Positions 38,868-48,149 are shown, numbered from the stretch's first letter. The stretch: DNA of 64,000 nt from Longimicrobium sp. (GCA_036389135.1 DASVQP010000029.1:62001-126000); one strand, 5' to 3'. The notes: generated by a model not told the origin, from the letters alone. Numbers and translations: made by a program.

Positions 38868-40694
38868 CTACTCCTCCACCAGGTACGCGATCCCCCAGGC
38901 GCCTTCGCCGGCGTGGGTAGCGAGGATAGGGGTGCCGGGAGCGGTCAGGACCTCCACGTTGCCGTAGCGCTTGCGGATCTCGGGGACCACTTCGCCCAGG
39001 ATCTCGGGACAGGCGACGTGCATCACGCCGAAGCGCACCTGCCCGGTGCCCACCGGCACCTTTCTCTCCAGGACCTCCATCATCTTGGGAAGCATGGCGT
39101 TGCGGCCGCGCACACGCTCGATCGGCACCAGCTTCCCCGTGGCGTCGATGTCCAGCACGGGCTTGATGTCAAGCAGGCTGCCGAGCCAGGCGCGCCCGCG
39201 GCCCACCCGGCCCGAGGCCAGCGCGCGCTCGAAAGTGTCCAGGACGATGAAGAAGCCGCTCCGGGAGCGGATGCGCGCCAGCTCGGCCACGATGCGCTCC
39301 GCGCTCCACCCCTGCTCCCCCAGCTCGCTCGCCTTGAGCGCGAGGAGGCCCTGCAGGAGCGAGCCGCCCAGCGAGTCCACCAGGTGCACCGGGGTGTCGC
39401 CGTCGGCGCGCTGCTTTACGGCGGCCTGGGCGGAGGCGTAGGTGCCGGAGAGGGCGGAGGAGAGGAGGATGGCGACGACCTCCTCGCCCTCTTCGCCGGC
39501 GCGGCGGAAGCCCTCCATGAAGGCGGCGGGCGCCGGCTGCGAGGTGCTGGGGTGCGCCCCGTCCTTGAGGCGGACGGCGAACTCCTCGGGCGAGATGTCG
39601 AAGCGGTCGCGGTACGCCTTGGTGTCGAAGATCAGGTTCAGCGGCACCAGGTGGATGCCGTGTGCCCTCACCACCTCGTCAGGCAGGTCGCACGCGGTGT
39701 CGGCCACGATGGAGATGGGGCGACGGGCGAGCGTCATGTGGCCGCCCGCGGCGGCGCGCTCGGCCACCGCGTGCTGCGCCTGCATGTCCTCCGCCTTGTG
39801 CGTGGCCAGCTCGCCCAGCGTGCGCAGGTAGGCGAAGACCTCCTCAGGCTCGTCCGTGTGGACGTGGATCTTGAGGAGGTTCTCGGAGCGGATGACGACC
39901 AGCGAGTCGCCGCGGTCGCGCAGCACCGCCTTTACCTCTTCCTGCGTGGGGATGGAGGGGCCGCGCACCAGCGCCTCGGTGCAGAAGCGGAAGCGCTCGC
40001 TCTCGGTGGGGTACTCCGCGGCGCCCGCGGCAAAGGTGGGCTCCGCGTCGTACTCCGGGATCTCTTCCAGGGGGGCGAGCGGGTCGCCGGCCAGGAACGA
40101 CGAGATCCCCTCCAGCAGGTGCACGAAGCCCTTGGCGCCCGCGTCCACCACCCCCGCCTTCTTGAGCACGGGAAGCAGGTCCGGGGTGCTGGCGAGCGCC
40201 TCGCGGGCGCGCACCAGCAGCCGCTCGAAGAGCACCACGAAATCGGTGTGGCCCCAGCGGCGAGACTCGTCCGCGATGGCGCTCATGATGGTGATGATGG
40301 TGCCCTCCACCGGCTTCTCCAGCGCGCGGTAGACGTGCTCGGTGGCGCTGCGCAGCGACTCGCCGAACTCCGTCACCGAGAGCGATGCCCGGTTGCCCAC
40401 GGACTCGCTGAACCCCAGCAGGAAGTGCGACAGGATCATCCCGCAGTTGCCGCGCGCGCCCAGTATGCCGGCCTCGGCGGCCTGGCGCGCCACGAGGCCC
40501 ACCGACCCCTCGCGGCTGGCGCGCAGCCGGTCCGCCACGGCGGCGACGGTGAGCGCCAGGTTGGTGCCCGTGTCGCCGTCCGGCACGGGAAAGACGTTGA
40601 TGCGGTTCAGGTCCGCCCGGTGGCGCTGGACGTACTCGTTCGCCTGGATCAGTGCGCCGCGCAGTCCGGCGCCGTCGAGGTGGCTTACGCTCAT
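38868..40694 (-). CDS. DhaL-DegV fusion, fatty-acid-kinase-like (FakA+FakB)
   Basis: A 608-aa protein. Residues 1-210 are a DhaL/DAK2 nucleotide-binding domain (INVFPVPDGDTGTNL at about 32; AGILGARGNCGMILSHFL at about 75; DAGAKGFVHLLEG at about 178). The middle ~220-320 is the FakA-type domain (VIRSENLLKIHVHTDEPEEV, quoted block 20 residues). Residues about 330-608 are DegV (ISIVADTACDLPDEVV, HPSTSQPAP, LSSALSGTYASA), the FakB-type lipid-binding fold. In Firmicutes kinase and acyl carrier are separate proteins. One chain here would phosphorylate exogenous fatty acids. The start at 40694 is set by the domain boundary. Confidence 0.9.
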   Translation of the reverse strand: MSVSHLDGAGLRGALIQANEYVQRHRADLNRINVFPVPDGDTGTNLALTVAAVADRLRASREGSVGLVARQAAEAGILGARGNCGMILSHFLLGFSESVGNRASLSVTEFGESLRSATEHVYRALEKPVEGTIITIMSAIADESRRWGHTDFVVLFERLLVRAREALASTPDLLPVLKKAGVVDAGAKGFVHLLEGISSFLAGDPLAPLEEIPEYDAEPTFAAGAAEYPTESERFRFCTEALVRGPSIPTQEEVKAVLRDRGDSLVVIRSENLLKIHVHTDEPEEVFAYLRTLGELATHKAEDMQAQHAVAERAAAGGHMTLARRPISIVADTACDLPDEVVRAHGIHLVPLNLIFDTKAYRDRFDISPEEFAVRLKDGAHPSTSQPAPAAFMEGFRRAGEEGEEVVAILLSSALSGTYASAQAAVKQRADGDTPVHLVDSLGGSLLQGLLALKASELGEQGWSAERIVAELARIRSRSGFFIVLDTFERALASGRVGRGRAWLGSLLDIKPVLDIDATGKLVPIERVRGRNAMLPKMMEVLERKVPVGTGQVRFGVMHVACPEILGEVVPEIRKRYGNVEVLTAPGTPILATHAGEGAWGIAYLVEE

Positions 40695-40899
40695 CGTGGG
40701 GAGATATCCGGCTGGAGAGCCGCGGAACGCCGGGCGGGCTCGCTGCGCGTGTGGAAGCGGAAGGTGTAGACTGAGGCGCGCCGCCACCTTGCGCAAGGGC
40801 GCCCTTGCCGCCGCGCGGGTACGATTCTCGCCGCCCCCCTCCGACGCGCCACGAGCTTTGGCGGCGCAAGGCAATCCACGAACGAAGGGGGATGAGGGG

Positions 40900-41532
40900 A
40901 TGAAGAAGACGACTCTGGCGATCGCGGCGCTCGCCGCCACGCTGGCGGGGAGCGCGCAGGCCCAGGTGTGCGCGAGCTATCCCACGGTGGACGGGGGGAT
41001 CTCGCTGGGCGGCCGCATCGACTTTCCGGACGACCTGGACTCGTTCGGCGTGGAGGCATCGTACAACGCGCGCGGCCCGCTCGCCGTGTTCGGCGGGCTG
41101 AACGTGCTCTCCGGCGAGGGCGACGACGCCGAGAGCGAGGACCTGTTCTTCGCCGGGCTCGCGTTCGAGACGCCGCAGATCGGCGCGATGCTGGGGCCGG
41201 GCGCCTCCGCCTGCCCGCAGGTGCGCGTGGAGTACGGCGACTTCGACGGGCTCACCTTTCTGCGCGTGCCGGTCGGGCTCGGGCTGGGCGCCACCGTCGC
41301 CACCTCGCCCTCGGGCCCCACCATCTCGCCCTACGTGATCCCGCAGATCGTGTTCACCCGCGTGGGCCTGGACGACCTGGAAGAGTCGGAGACGGAGTTC
41401 GGGGTGCGGGGCGGGGCGCTGCTCACCTTTGGGCAGTTCTTCGTGGGCGGCGAGCTCAACTACACGGGCGGCGACCTCAGCATCACCGGATCGGACATGC
41501 AGTTCGGCCTCCGCGGCGGGGTGCGCTTCTAG
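40900..41532 (+). CDS. small outer-membrane beta-barrel protein
   Basis: A 210-aa protein with a signal peptide (MKKTTLAIAALAATLAGSAQA) and alternating hydrophobic strands separated by Gly/Asp turns. It ends GLRGGVRF, a terminal Phe typical of BAM-inserted barrels. Two Cys in the mature part could pair. The ATG at 40900 follows AAGGGGG. It diverges from the DhaL-DegV gene (205-base gap) and is the first of three barrel genes in tandem; its sequence is only distantly related to the next two. Confidence 0.8.
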   Translation: MKKTTLAIAALAATLAGSAQAQVCASYPTVDGGISLGGRIDFPDDLDSFGVEASYNARGPLAVFGGLNVLSGEGDDAESEDLFFAGLAFETPQIGAMLGPGASACPQVRVEYGDFDGLTFLRVPVGLGLGATVATSPSGPTISPYVIPQIVFTRVGLDDLEESETEFGVRGGALLTFGQFFVGGELNYTGGDLSITGSDMQFGLRGGVRF

Positions 41533-41735
41533 GCGCAGCGGCGGCTCCCTCGTTTGGCGCCCGTGTCGCGCCGGCGACGGCGGGCGTCCACGCCAGGGGA
41601 CAACGTAGGGGCGGCCCCGGCACCATGTCGTTGCGGCACGGGGCTTTGCGCCACGGCACCGGGCGTGCGCTCCCGGCGGCACCACATCTTCCCGCGCGGC
41701 GCGGGAAAACGATACTCTTTCCAAAAGGACGGACG

Positions 41736-42338
41736 ATGAAGAAGATTGCGACGGGGCTGCTGGCGCTTGCCGCCGTGACCCTTGCCGGAAGCGCGCAGGC
41801 GCAGGCCCTCCCGGTCTCCCCGTTTTCCGTGGAAGTGCGCGGCGGGCTCGCATTCCCCACCGGTGACCTGGAAGACGTGGCGGAGAGCGGGATCACGGTG
41901 GGCGCCAACGGCACCTACATGTTCACCCCGATGCTCGGCCTGTACGCCGGCTTCACCTACAACTCGTTCGGGCTGGGGGATGAGGCCGAAGAGCTCGGCG
42001 TGGACGGCAGCATCAACACGTACGGGCTCGATGCCGGCGTCAAGGCCATGTTCGCCAGCCCCACCCTGCCGGTGACCCCCTTCGTAAAGGGCGGCCTGGT
42101 GTACCACAAGCTGGAGCTGGACGTCGAGGGGCTGGACCTGGGCGACGACGACGACACCGACTTCGGGCTGGGCTTCGAGGTGGGTGGCGGGGTGATGGTT
42201 CCGCTGGGGCCGCGGCTCTCTTTTACGCCCGCGGTGAGCTACACCTCCTTCAAGCCGAACTACCAGGGGGAGGAGGAGGAGGACGAGGACAACGTCACCA
42301 GCTTCCGCGTCGACGTGGGACTGAACATCCGCTTCTGA
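41736..42338 (+). CDS. outer-membrane beta-barrel protein, paralog A
   Basis: A 200-aa protein: signal peptide ending GSAQAQ, then VEVRGGLAFPTGDLED, a motif shared with the next gene, and an OmpW/OmpX-like 8-strand pattern. A poly-acidic loop (EEEEDEDN, about 183) could bind cations. It ends VDVGLNIRF (terminal Phe). It is 203 bases after the previous gene, a gap with no feature I can name, and 50 bases before paralog B. Confidence 0.8.
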   Translation: MKKIATGLLALAAVTLAGSAQAQALPVSPFSVEVRGGLAFPTGDLEDVAESGITVGANGTYMFTPMLGLYAGFTYNSFGLGDEAEELGVDGSINTYGLDAGVKAMFASPTLPVTPFVKGGLVYHKLELDVEGLDLGDDDDTDFGLGFEVGGGVMVPLGPRLSFTPAVSYTSFKPNYQGEEEEDEDNVTSFRVDVGLNIRF

Positions 42339-42388
42339 GCCGCCTCCGCGGCGGGCGGGCACTACCACACTTCTTTGACTGAGGCTCC

Positions 42389-42988
42389 ATGAAGAAGACG
42401 CTCGGGCTCCTTTCGCTGGTAGCCGCGGCCGCGTTCGCGGCTCCGGTGCAGGCACAGATTCCCAACGTGACGCCGTTCGCCTTCGAGGTGCGCGGCGGCC
42501 TCGCCTTCCCCACCGGCGACCTCAAGGATACCGAGGACGACGTGGGGTCGGTGGAGTCGGGGGTCACCTTCGGCGCCAACGTGACCTTCCACTTCATGCC
42601 GATGCTGGGGATCTACGCCGGCTACACGCACAACCGGTTCGGCGTGGAAGGGCTGGAGGAGCTCGAGCTGACGGACCAGGGCTTCAACGCCGGCGTGCGC
42701 ATCGCGGTGCCCACGCCGCTCATCCCCATCGACCCGTACGTGAAGGCCGGGCTGGTCTACAACCAGCTCAGCTTCACCTTTGACGGGGACGACGAGGATT
42801 TCGTCGACAGCGACCGTTCGCTGGGCTTCGAGATCGGCGCCGGGGTCGGCATCGGGCTGGGGCCGAAGCTGTCGTTCACGCCGCAGGTGACGTACTCGAG
42901 CTACGCGCCGAAGTACGATGGCGAGAATGAAGACGACTTCACGGTGAGCCACATCCGGGTGGACGTGGGGCTGCGTCTGCGGCTGTAG
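42389..42988 (+). CDS. outer-membrane beta-barrel protein, paralog B
   Basis: A 199-aa protein clearly paralogous to the preceding gene: FEVRGGLAFPTGDLKDTED, an MLGIYAGYTHNRFG block, FNAGVRIAVPTPLIPIDPYVKAGLVY broken at usual barrel turns, LGFEIGAGVGIGLGPKLSFTP, and the end VDVGLRLRL. The signal peptide ends APVQAQ. Tandem duplication and divergence are likely. Ligand unknown; such small barrels serve as porins or envelope-stress proteins. Confidence 0.8.
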   Translation: MKKTLGLLSLVAAAAFAAPVQAQIPNVTPFAFEVRGGLAFPTGDLKDTEDDVGSVESGVTFGANVTFHFMPMLGIYAGYTHNRFGVEGLEELELTDQGFNAGVRIAVPTPLIPIDPYVKAGLVYNQLSFTFDGDDEDFVDSDRSLGFEIGAGVGIGLGPKLSFTPQVTYSSYAPKYDGENEDDFTVSHIRVDVGLRLRL

Positions 42989-42995
42989 AACGGCG

Positions 42996-43082
42996 CTTCA
43001 CACAGAGACACGGAGGGGTACCGCAAGAAAGGAGAAGGGGTCCTCCGCGGCTTGTAGTTTCCCTCCGTGTTCTCTGTGTGAG
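42996..43082. repeat. R2 hairpin repeat
   Basis: Arms TTCACACAGAGACACGGAGG and CCTCCGTGTTCTCTGTGTGA are near-perfect complements; the centre GCAAGAAAGGAGAAGGGG is shared with the 56926 copy (both also have GCGGCTTGTAGTT). It lies 8 bases after the stop of barrel paralog B. Confidence 0.9.
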
Positions 43083-43088
43083 GCTGTT

Positions 43089-43122
43089 CGGGGGCGCTCT
43101 GAGGAGCGTCCCCGTTTCTTTT
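43089..43122 (+). terminator. rho-independent terminator of the barrel genes
   Basis: An 11-bp stem (43089-43099 with 43104-43114, one wobble) and a TGAG loop are followed by TTTCTTTT. It abuts the R2 repeat. Confidence 0.92.
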
Positions 43123-43436
43123 GTTCGGAGTACGAAGTTGCACCCTTTTGCGCGTGGTGCACCACTCTGGAGCGGTGGGAGGTGGTGGGGGTGCACAGAT
43201 GTTCCTAGCTCTATTCGGGACCTAACTCGTTGGCAGCAAAGGGCGGCGATTCGCCGCCGGGGAGGCGGATTCGGGCAGGTGAGATGTGGTCTCACAAGTG
43301 CCCTCTTGCGGGGCGGGAGGTGCATCGACGCACCCCCGGGCACTCGGGGTGGGATGGTGGCGCGGGAAGGTTGCCCGCGCGGACGAACCCCTCCTTTCGT
43401 GCCGGCCCTCACCATCTGGCAGGAGGAGGATCGCCC
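43123..43436 (+). other. long GC-rich leader of the amidase gene, possible structured RNA
   Basis: 314 bases between a strong terminator and the amidase start. Several stem-loops are visible: GGGCGGCGATTCGCCGCC (about 43235-43253), GTGAGATGTGGTCTCAC (about 43280-43296), GGTGCATCGACGCACC (about 43319-43335) and CGCGGGAAGGTTGCCCGCG (about 43362-43380). A CTCCTTTC run follows. It may be a structured 5' leader (cell-wall hydrolase genes often carry one), but it does not match a riboswitch I can identify. No coding potential seen. Confidence 0.35.
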
Positions 43437-45008
43437 ATGCGTCTTCGTTCACTGGCGCTCGCTGCAGGCGCCGCATTACTGCTCACCGCCTGCGGCAGCG
43501 AGCCCACCTCGCCCCGGGTGGACGAGCCCGCCTCGGCACCGACCGAGAGGCAGCTCAACGCCATCTTCGCCTCCGCCGGCCAGGAGTTCGACGTCCCCGC
43601 CGAGCTGCTGAAGTCGATCGGCTATGTGGAGACCCGCTTCCAGATGGTGCGCGGCGAGGTGGAGTTCGAGGGGATGGCCCCCGCCTTCGGCATCATGGCG
43701 CTGCGCGGCGACCGCCTCACCCGCGGCGCATCGCTGGCCCGCGTCTCCATCGAAGCGGCGCAGAGCGACGCGACCGCCAACATCCGCTCGGGCGCGGCGC
43801 TCCTCAGCGCGCTGGCCGGCGAGCTCAAGGTGAACCGCGCCGACCTGGCCGCCTGGGCCCCGGCCGTGGCTGCGTTCAGCGGCATCCAGAGCCAGGAAGG
43901 CCAGGCGATGTACGTGCACAGCGACGTGTACTCGGCGCTGCGCAGCGGCATCGAGGCGCGCTCGCCGGCGGGCAACCTCATGGTGTCGGTGGCGGCGCGC
44001 AACGTGGTGCCCGCCTTCACCAAGCCGTCCGCCAGCGCCTCGGCCATGGCGTGCGCCCCGGACTACTGCGTCTCGGGCACCATCTGGCGCGCGTCGCGCA
44101 ACTACAGCACGCGCAGCACGGGGATCCACTACGTCATCATCCACACCTGCGAGAGCGGCTACAGCGGGTGCTGGAGCTGGCTGACCAACAGCTCGTCGCA
44201 GGTGTCGGCGCACTACGTGGTGAACGAGAGCGGGTCCGAGATCTCGCAGCTGGTGCGCGAGGCGAGCAAGGCGTGGCACATCGGCGCCAACTACGACTGC
44301 GCCAACAACGGCGGCCACGACTGCCAGAACAACGGCATCCAGGCAAACAATCTCACCATCGGCATCGAGCACGGCGGCTACGCTTCGTCCACCTCGTGGC
44401 CGGTGGGGCAGATCGACGCGTCGGCCAAGCTCTCGTGCGACATCTCCAAGAGCCAGGGGATCCCGCGCGACCGCTACCACTTCGTGGGCCACGGCCAGCT
44501 TCAGCCGTACAACCGCACCGATCCGGGCGCCAACTGGCCCTGGACGGACTACATGAACCGCATCAACTCGCACTGCGGCACCACCACGACGTCCATCATC
44601 GTGGACAGCAACAACACCAACAACAACGCGTCGGTCGCCAAGTACGAGGTGTCGGCCACCTGGTCCACCGGCAGCACGGCCGGCTACTACGGCACGGGCT
44701 ACAACTTCGCCAGCACGGACGCCATCTCGGACCCGGCGACCTTCTGGTTCTACCTGCCGGCGGCGGCCACCAAGACGATCGACGGCTGGTGGGTGGCGGG
44801 GACCAACCGCTCCACGACGGCGCCGTTCATCGCGTACAACGCCAGCGGCGCCGAAGTCGGGCGCGCGTCGGCGAACCAGCAGGCGAACGGCGGGCAGTGG
44901 GTCGCGCTGGGGACGTGGAACTTCTCGGCGGGGTGGAACAAGGTCCAGCTCAGCCGCTGGACGACGGCCGGCTACGTGGTGATCGCGGACGCCGTCCGCA
45001 TTCGCTGA
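43437..45008 (+). CDS. lipoprotein N-acetylmuramoyl-L-alanine amidase with golvesin-type C-terminal domain
   Basis: A 523-aa lipoprotein (lipobox LLLTACG). Residues about 38-190 resemble a lytic-transglycosylase-like helical domain ([14 protein letters not shown] with the ES/ET catalytic-Glu region; AFGIMALRG). About 225-380 is an Amidase_2/PGRP domain: [11 protein letters not shown] (zinc His), [18 protein letters not shown] and the late His in [17 protein letters not shown]. The last ~138 residues ([12 protein letters not shown] ... [10 protein letters not shown]) form the golvesin C-terminal-like beta domain shared with the next two genes. It cleaves the stem peptide from glycan strands. 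AGGAGGAGGA precedes the ATG. Confidence 0.9.
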   Translation: MRLRSLALAAGAALLLTACGSEPTSPRVDEPASAPTERQLNAIFASAGQEFDVPAELLKSIGYVETRFQMVRGEVEFEGMAPAFGIMALRGDRLTRGASLARVSIEAAQSDATANIRSGAALLSALAGELKVNRADLAAWAPAVAAFSGIQSQEGQAMYVHSDVYSALRSGIEARSPAGNLMVSVAARNVVPAFTKPSASASAMACAPDYCVSGTIWRASRNYSTRSTGIHYVIIHTCESGYSGCWSWLTNSSSQVSAHYVVNESGSEISQLVREASKAWHIGANYDCANNGGHDCQNNGIQANNLTIGIEHGGYASSTSWPVGQIDASAKLSCDISKSQGIPRDRYHFVGHGQLQPYNRTDPGANWPWTDYMNRINSHCGTTTTSIIVDSNNTNNNASVAKYEVSATWSTGSTAGYYGTGYNFASTDAISDPATFWFYLPAAATKTIDGWWVAGTNRSTTAPFIAYNASGAEVGRASANQQANGGQWVALGTWNFSAGWNKVQLSRWTTAGYVVIADAVRIR

Positions 45009-45027
45009 GCGGCTGAACGGCAACGCT

Positions 45028-45060
45028 TCACGGCGCGCGGAGGGGTTCCGCGCGCCGTGA
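45028..45060 (+). terminator. rho-independent terminator after the amidase gene
   Basis: A perfect 14-bp stem (45028-45041 with 45047-45060) and 5-base loop GGGGT are followed by GCTTTCTA. It lies 19 bases after the stop and 36 bases before the next start, so the astacin gene may need its own promoter or rely on partial readthrough. Confidence 0.9.
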
Positions 45061-45095
45061 GCTTTCTACGCACCCCGCTACCCCCCGAGGCCACT

Positions 45096-46385
45096 ATGCG
45101 TATCCTTCGTTCCGCCACGGCGCTCGCCGTTCTGGCGATGCTCGCCGCCTGCACCGGCGACGGCGTCGTCGCCCCGAGCGCGGCGGGGGACGCCGCGGTG
45201 GACCGGGGGATCGTGGACCCGGCCAAGGGGCCGGTGCGCACCGGCTTCGTGATCGGCCAGGATGGAAAGACGCCGGTGAAGATCGAGTACCAGGTGGCCA
45301 ACGGCCACGCCATTCATGACGGCGACGTGGGCCTGGGCCCCGCGGACCGCATCGCGGCCACGGCGGCGGAGGCCGTGCGCGGCATGCGTCCGGGCAACAC
45401 GCGGCCCACCCGCTCCCTGCACTACAGCGGCGCCTCCATCTGGGCCGATACAAAGGGCGTGATCGCGGTGCGCGAGGTGTACTCGCCCACGAACCTGTGG
45501 GCCGCGCTCACGCAGATCGAGAAGCAGGTGCCCGGCATCGACTTCGTGCCGTACAACGGGCAGTACCACCACATCGTGGTCTACTACGGCAACGGCTCCA
45601 ACTACTACAACGGCTGCTACAACGGCGCGTGCGAGATCTACATCGGCAGCGCGGGCGCATCCAAGCAGCTGATCATGCACGAGTTCGGGCACGGGCTGGG
45701 CTACCAGCACGAGCAGAAGCGGTGCGACCGCAACAGCTACATCAAGATGATCGACCCGAACCCGGTGCCGGACCAGTTCGCCACCGCGTGCGACTGGGTG
45801 CAGATGGGCGCGTACGATCTGACCTCCATCATGCACTACAACTCGCGCGAGTTCGGGCGGCTGCACTTCACCGACTGGAACGGCGCGGAGGTGTGCGGCT
45901 ACTGGTGCCGCACCGACCTGTCGCCCGGCGACGTGACGCAGTGGCGCAAGCTGTACCCGGCGCCGTCGTCCATCATCGTGGACAGCAACAACGCCAACAA
46001 CAACTCGGCGCTGGCACGGTACGAGGTGTCCGCCAACTGGTCGGTGGGGAGCAGCGCGGGCTACTACGGCACGGGCTACAACTTCGCCGCCACGCAGGCG
46101 ATCTCGGACCCGGCGACCTTCTGGTTCTACCTGCCCGCCGCGGCCACCAAGACGATCGACGGCTGGTGGGTGGCGGGGACCAACCGCTCCTCGACGGCGC
46201 CCTTCATCGCCTTCAACGCGGCGGGGACGGAGGTTGGGCGCGCCTCCGCGAACCAGCAGCTCAACGGCGGCAAGTGGGTCGCGCTGGGGACGTACAGCTT
46301 CACCGCCGGATGGAACAAGGTGCAGCTCTCGCGCTGGACGACGGCGGGGTACGTGGTGATCGCGGACGCCATCCGGGTGCGGTAG
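45096..46385 (+). CDS. lipoprotein astacin-like (M12A) metalloprotease with golvesin-type C-terminal domain
   Basis: A 429-aa lipoprotein (lipobox LAACTG). The catalytic domain (about 105-288) carries the astacin zinc signature HEFGHGLGYQHEQKR (HExxHxxGxxHE, about 195) and the Met-turn SIMHYNS (about 244). Cys-rich GCYNGAC and VCGYWCRTDLS support disulfides outside the cytoplasm. The C-terminal ~138 residues ([12 protein letters not shown] ... VVIADAIRVR) are almost the same as in the amidase upstream, also at DNA level. Secreted protease anchored at, or shed from, the envelope. Confidence 0.93.
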   Translation: MRILRSATALAVLAMLAACTGDGVVAPSAAGDAAVDRGIVDPAKGPVRTGFVIGQDGKTPVKIEYQVANGHAIHDGDVGLGPADRIAATAAEAVRGMRPGNTRPTRSLHYSGASIWADTKGVIAVREVYSPTNLWAALTQIEKQVPGIDFVPYNGQYHHIVVYYGNGSNYYNGCYNGACEIYIGSAGASKQLIMHEFGHGLGYQHEQKRCDRNSYIKMIDPNPVPDQFATACDWVQMGAYDLTSIMHYNSREFGRLHFTDWNGAEVCGYWCRTDLSPGDVTQWRKLYPAPSSIIVDSNNANNNSALARYEVSANWSVGSSAGYYGTGYNFAATQAISDPATFWFYLPAAATKTIDGWWVAGTNRSSTAPFIAFNAAGTEVGRASANQQLNGGKWVALGTYSFTAGWNKVQLSRWTTAGYVVIADAIRVR

Positions 46386-46460
46386 CCGCCTGGCGTGACG
46401 CATCGGGCTCCAGCGCACTCCGCGCCGGGGCCCGTTCTACTCTCAAGGGTTTTAACGCGC

Positions 46461-48149
46461 ATGCTTCGCTCTTTCGCACGCCGCGCGGCGCTTCCGGCGC
46501 TCCTGCTGGCCCTGGCCGCCTGCCAGGACGACGCCATTTCCCCCGTGGTGCAGCGCCCCGCCCCTCCCGCCGAGGGGCCGCGCCTGGCCGCCACCCCGGC
46601 GTGGGCGGAGGCGCGCGCCCTGTGGGTGTCGCGCTTCGAGTACGACTCGCCCACCAAGATCGCCACCATCATGCAGAAGGCGGCGGACGCCAACTTCAAC
46701 ATCGTGTACTTCCAGGTGCGCGGCTCGGGCGACGCCTACTACCGGTCGTCGCTGGAGCCGTGCTCGGTGGGCCTCTGCGGCCACCTGGGCGGCACGCCGA
46801 GCTGGGACCCGCTGGCGGTGGCGATCCAGGAGGCGCACTCGCGCGGGCTTCAGCTGCACGCCTGGCTGAACGCCTTCGCGGGATGGGGATCGGGGAGCTC
46901 CACCACCTGCGCACTGCTCAAGGAGTCGGACGCCGGCAACCCGCGCCACATGCTGCTGGCGCACCCGGACTGGAAGGTGGTGAGCGACGCGGGGGTCACG
47001 CACCCGTGCCCCAACACGGAGGAGTACGTCTACGTTTCGCCCGGCTCGGCGGGGGCGCGCACGCACCTGGCGCTCGTGGCCGCCGACGTGGCGCGCCGCT
47101 ACGACGTGGACGGCGTGCACCTGGACCGCATCCGCCTGCCGGGGACGAAGTGGTCGCACGACAAGGCCAGCCTGGCCGCCTTCGGCAAGAGCCCCGCGAG
47201 CTACCCGACCGACTGGGCCAACTTCCGCCGCTCGCTCATCAACCTGGCGGTGAAGGAGGTCCACGACAGCGTGGGCAGGGTCAAGCCGAAGCTCCCGATA
47301 TCGGGAGCCATCTGGCAGATCTACCAGGACAAGTGGGGGTGGAACTCGTCGCAGGGGTACTCGCAGTACTACCAGGACCCGTACGCCTGGGCGAGGGGCG
47401 GCTACTTCGACGTGGGCGTGCCCATGACGTACTACCAGATCACCTCCACTTACTGCGCCTTCACCGACTGGGCCTGCCTGCTGGACGACCACCTGCAGCG
47501 GCTGCAGACCAGCGGCGGCCGCCACGCCTACATCGGCATTGGCGCCAAGCACGGGGCGGCGGAGGTGGAGCGGCAGATCAAGCTGGCGCGGCAGCAGGGC
47601 GCCAAGGGCGTGTCGATCTACTCGTACGGGACGATGGAGAGCGGCGGCATCTGGCCCGTGCTCAAGGCCGGCGTCTTTGCGCAGAAGGCATCGATCCCGC
47701 CCCAGCACTGGAAGACGGCGTGCTGCACGGACATCATCGTGGACAACAACAACACCCGCAACAACACGGCGGTGGCGTACGCGGAGGCATCGTCCAACTG
47801 GACCACCACGAGCACGACGGCGGGCTACTACGGCGTGGACTACCGCTACGCGGGCACGCAGTCGATCGCCGACGCGGCCACCTTCTGGTTCTACCTCCCC
47901 ACCGGCGGCAGCCGCACCATATCGGCCTGGTGGACCTCGGGGAGCAACCGCTCCGCCACGGCGCCGTACATCGCGTTCGACGCGAACGGCACCAAGCTGG
48001 CCACGGTGTCCGTGAACCAGCAGGCGAACGGCGGCCGCTGGAACGTGCTGGGGACGTGGACGTTCACGGCGGGATGGAACAAGATCCAGCTCTCGCGCTG
48101 GACCACGGCCGGCTACATGGTGGTGGGCGACGCCGTCCGCGTGCAGTAA
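46461..48149 (+). CDS. lipoprotein GH10-like (GHL10/DUF187) glycosidase with golvesin-type C-terminal domain
   Basis: A 562-aa lipoprotein (lipobox LALAACQ). Residues about 48-410 form a TIM barrel of the GHL10/YddW family: ARALWVSRFEYDSP, FNIVYFQVRGSGDAYY, LQLHAWLNAFAGWG, VDGVHLDRIRLPG (catalytic-type Asp region) and FDVGVPMTYYQI. Relatives such as YddW hydrolyse denuded peptidoglycan glycan. The last ~138 residues (DIIVDNNNTRNN ... MVVGDAVRVQ) are the third copy of the golvesin-type domain, the most diverged. Fits with the amidase as a peptidoglycan-dismantling set. Confidence 0.9.
   Translation: MLRSFARRAALPALLLALAACQDDAISPVVQRPAPPAEGPRLAATPAWAEARALWVSRFEYDSPTKIATIMQKAADANFNIVYFQVRGSGDAYYRSSLEPCSVGLCGHLGGTPSWDPLAVAIQEAHSRGLQLHAWLNAFAGWGSGSSTTCALLKESDAGNPRHMLLAHPDWKVVSDAGVTHPCPNTEEYVYVSPGSAGARTHLALVAADVARRYDVDGVHLDRIRLPGTKWSHDKASLAAFGKSPASYPTDWANFRRSLINLAVKEVHDSVGRVKPKLPISGAIWQIYQDKWGWNSSQGYSQYYQDPYAWARGGYFDVGVPMTYYQITSTYCAFTDWACLLDDHLQRLQTSGGRHAYIGIGAKHGAAEVERQIKLARQQGAKGVSIYSYGTMESGGIWPVLKAGVFAQKASIPPQHWKTACCTDIIVDNNNTRNNTAVAYAEASSNWTTTSTTAGYYGVDYRYAGTQSIADAATFWFYLPTGGSRTISAWWTSGSNRSATAPYIAFDANGTKLATVSVNQQANGGRWNVLGTWTFTAGWNKIQLSRWTTAGYMVVGDAVRVQ

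Noticed and set aside
43235-43300. c-di-GMP (GEMM) riboswitch before the amidase gene
   Set aside because: A GCAAAG-like piece is present but the rest of the consensus is not, so no assignment is made.
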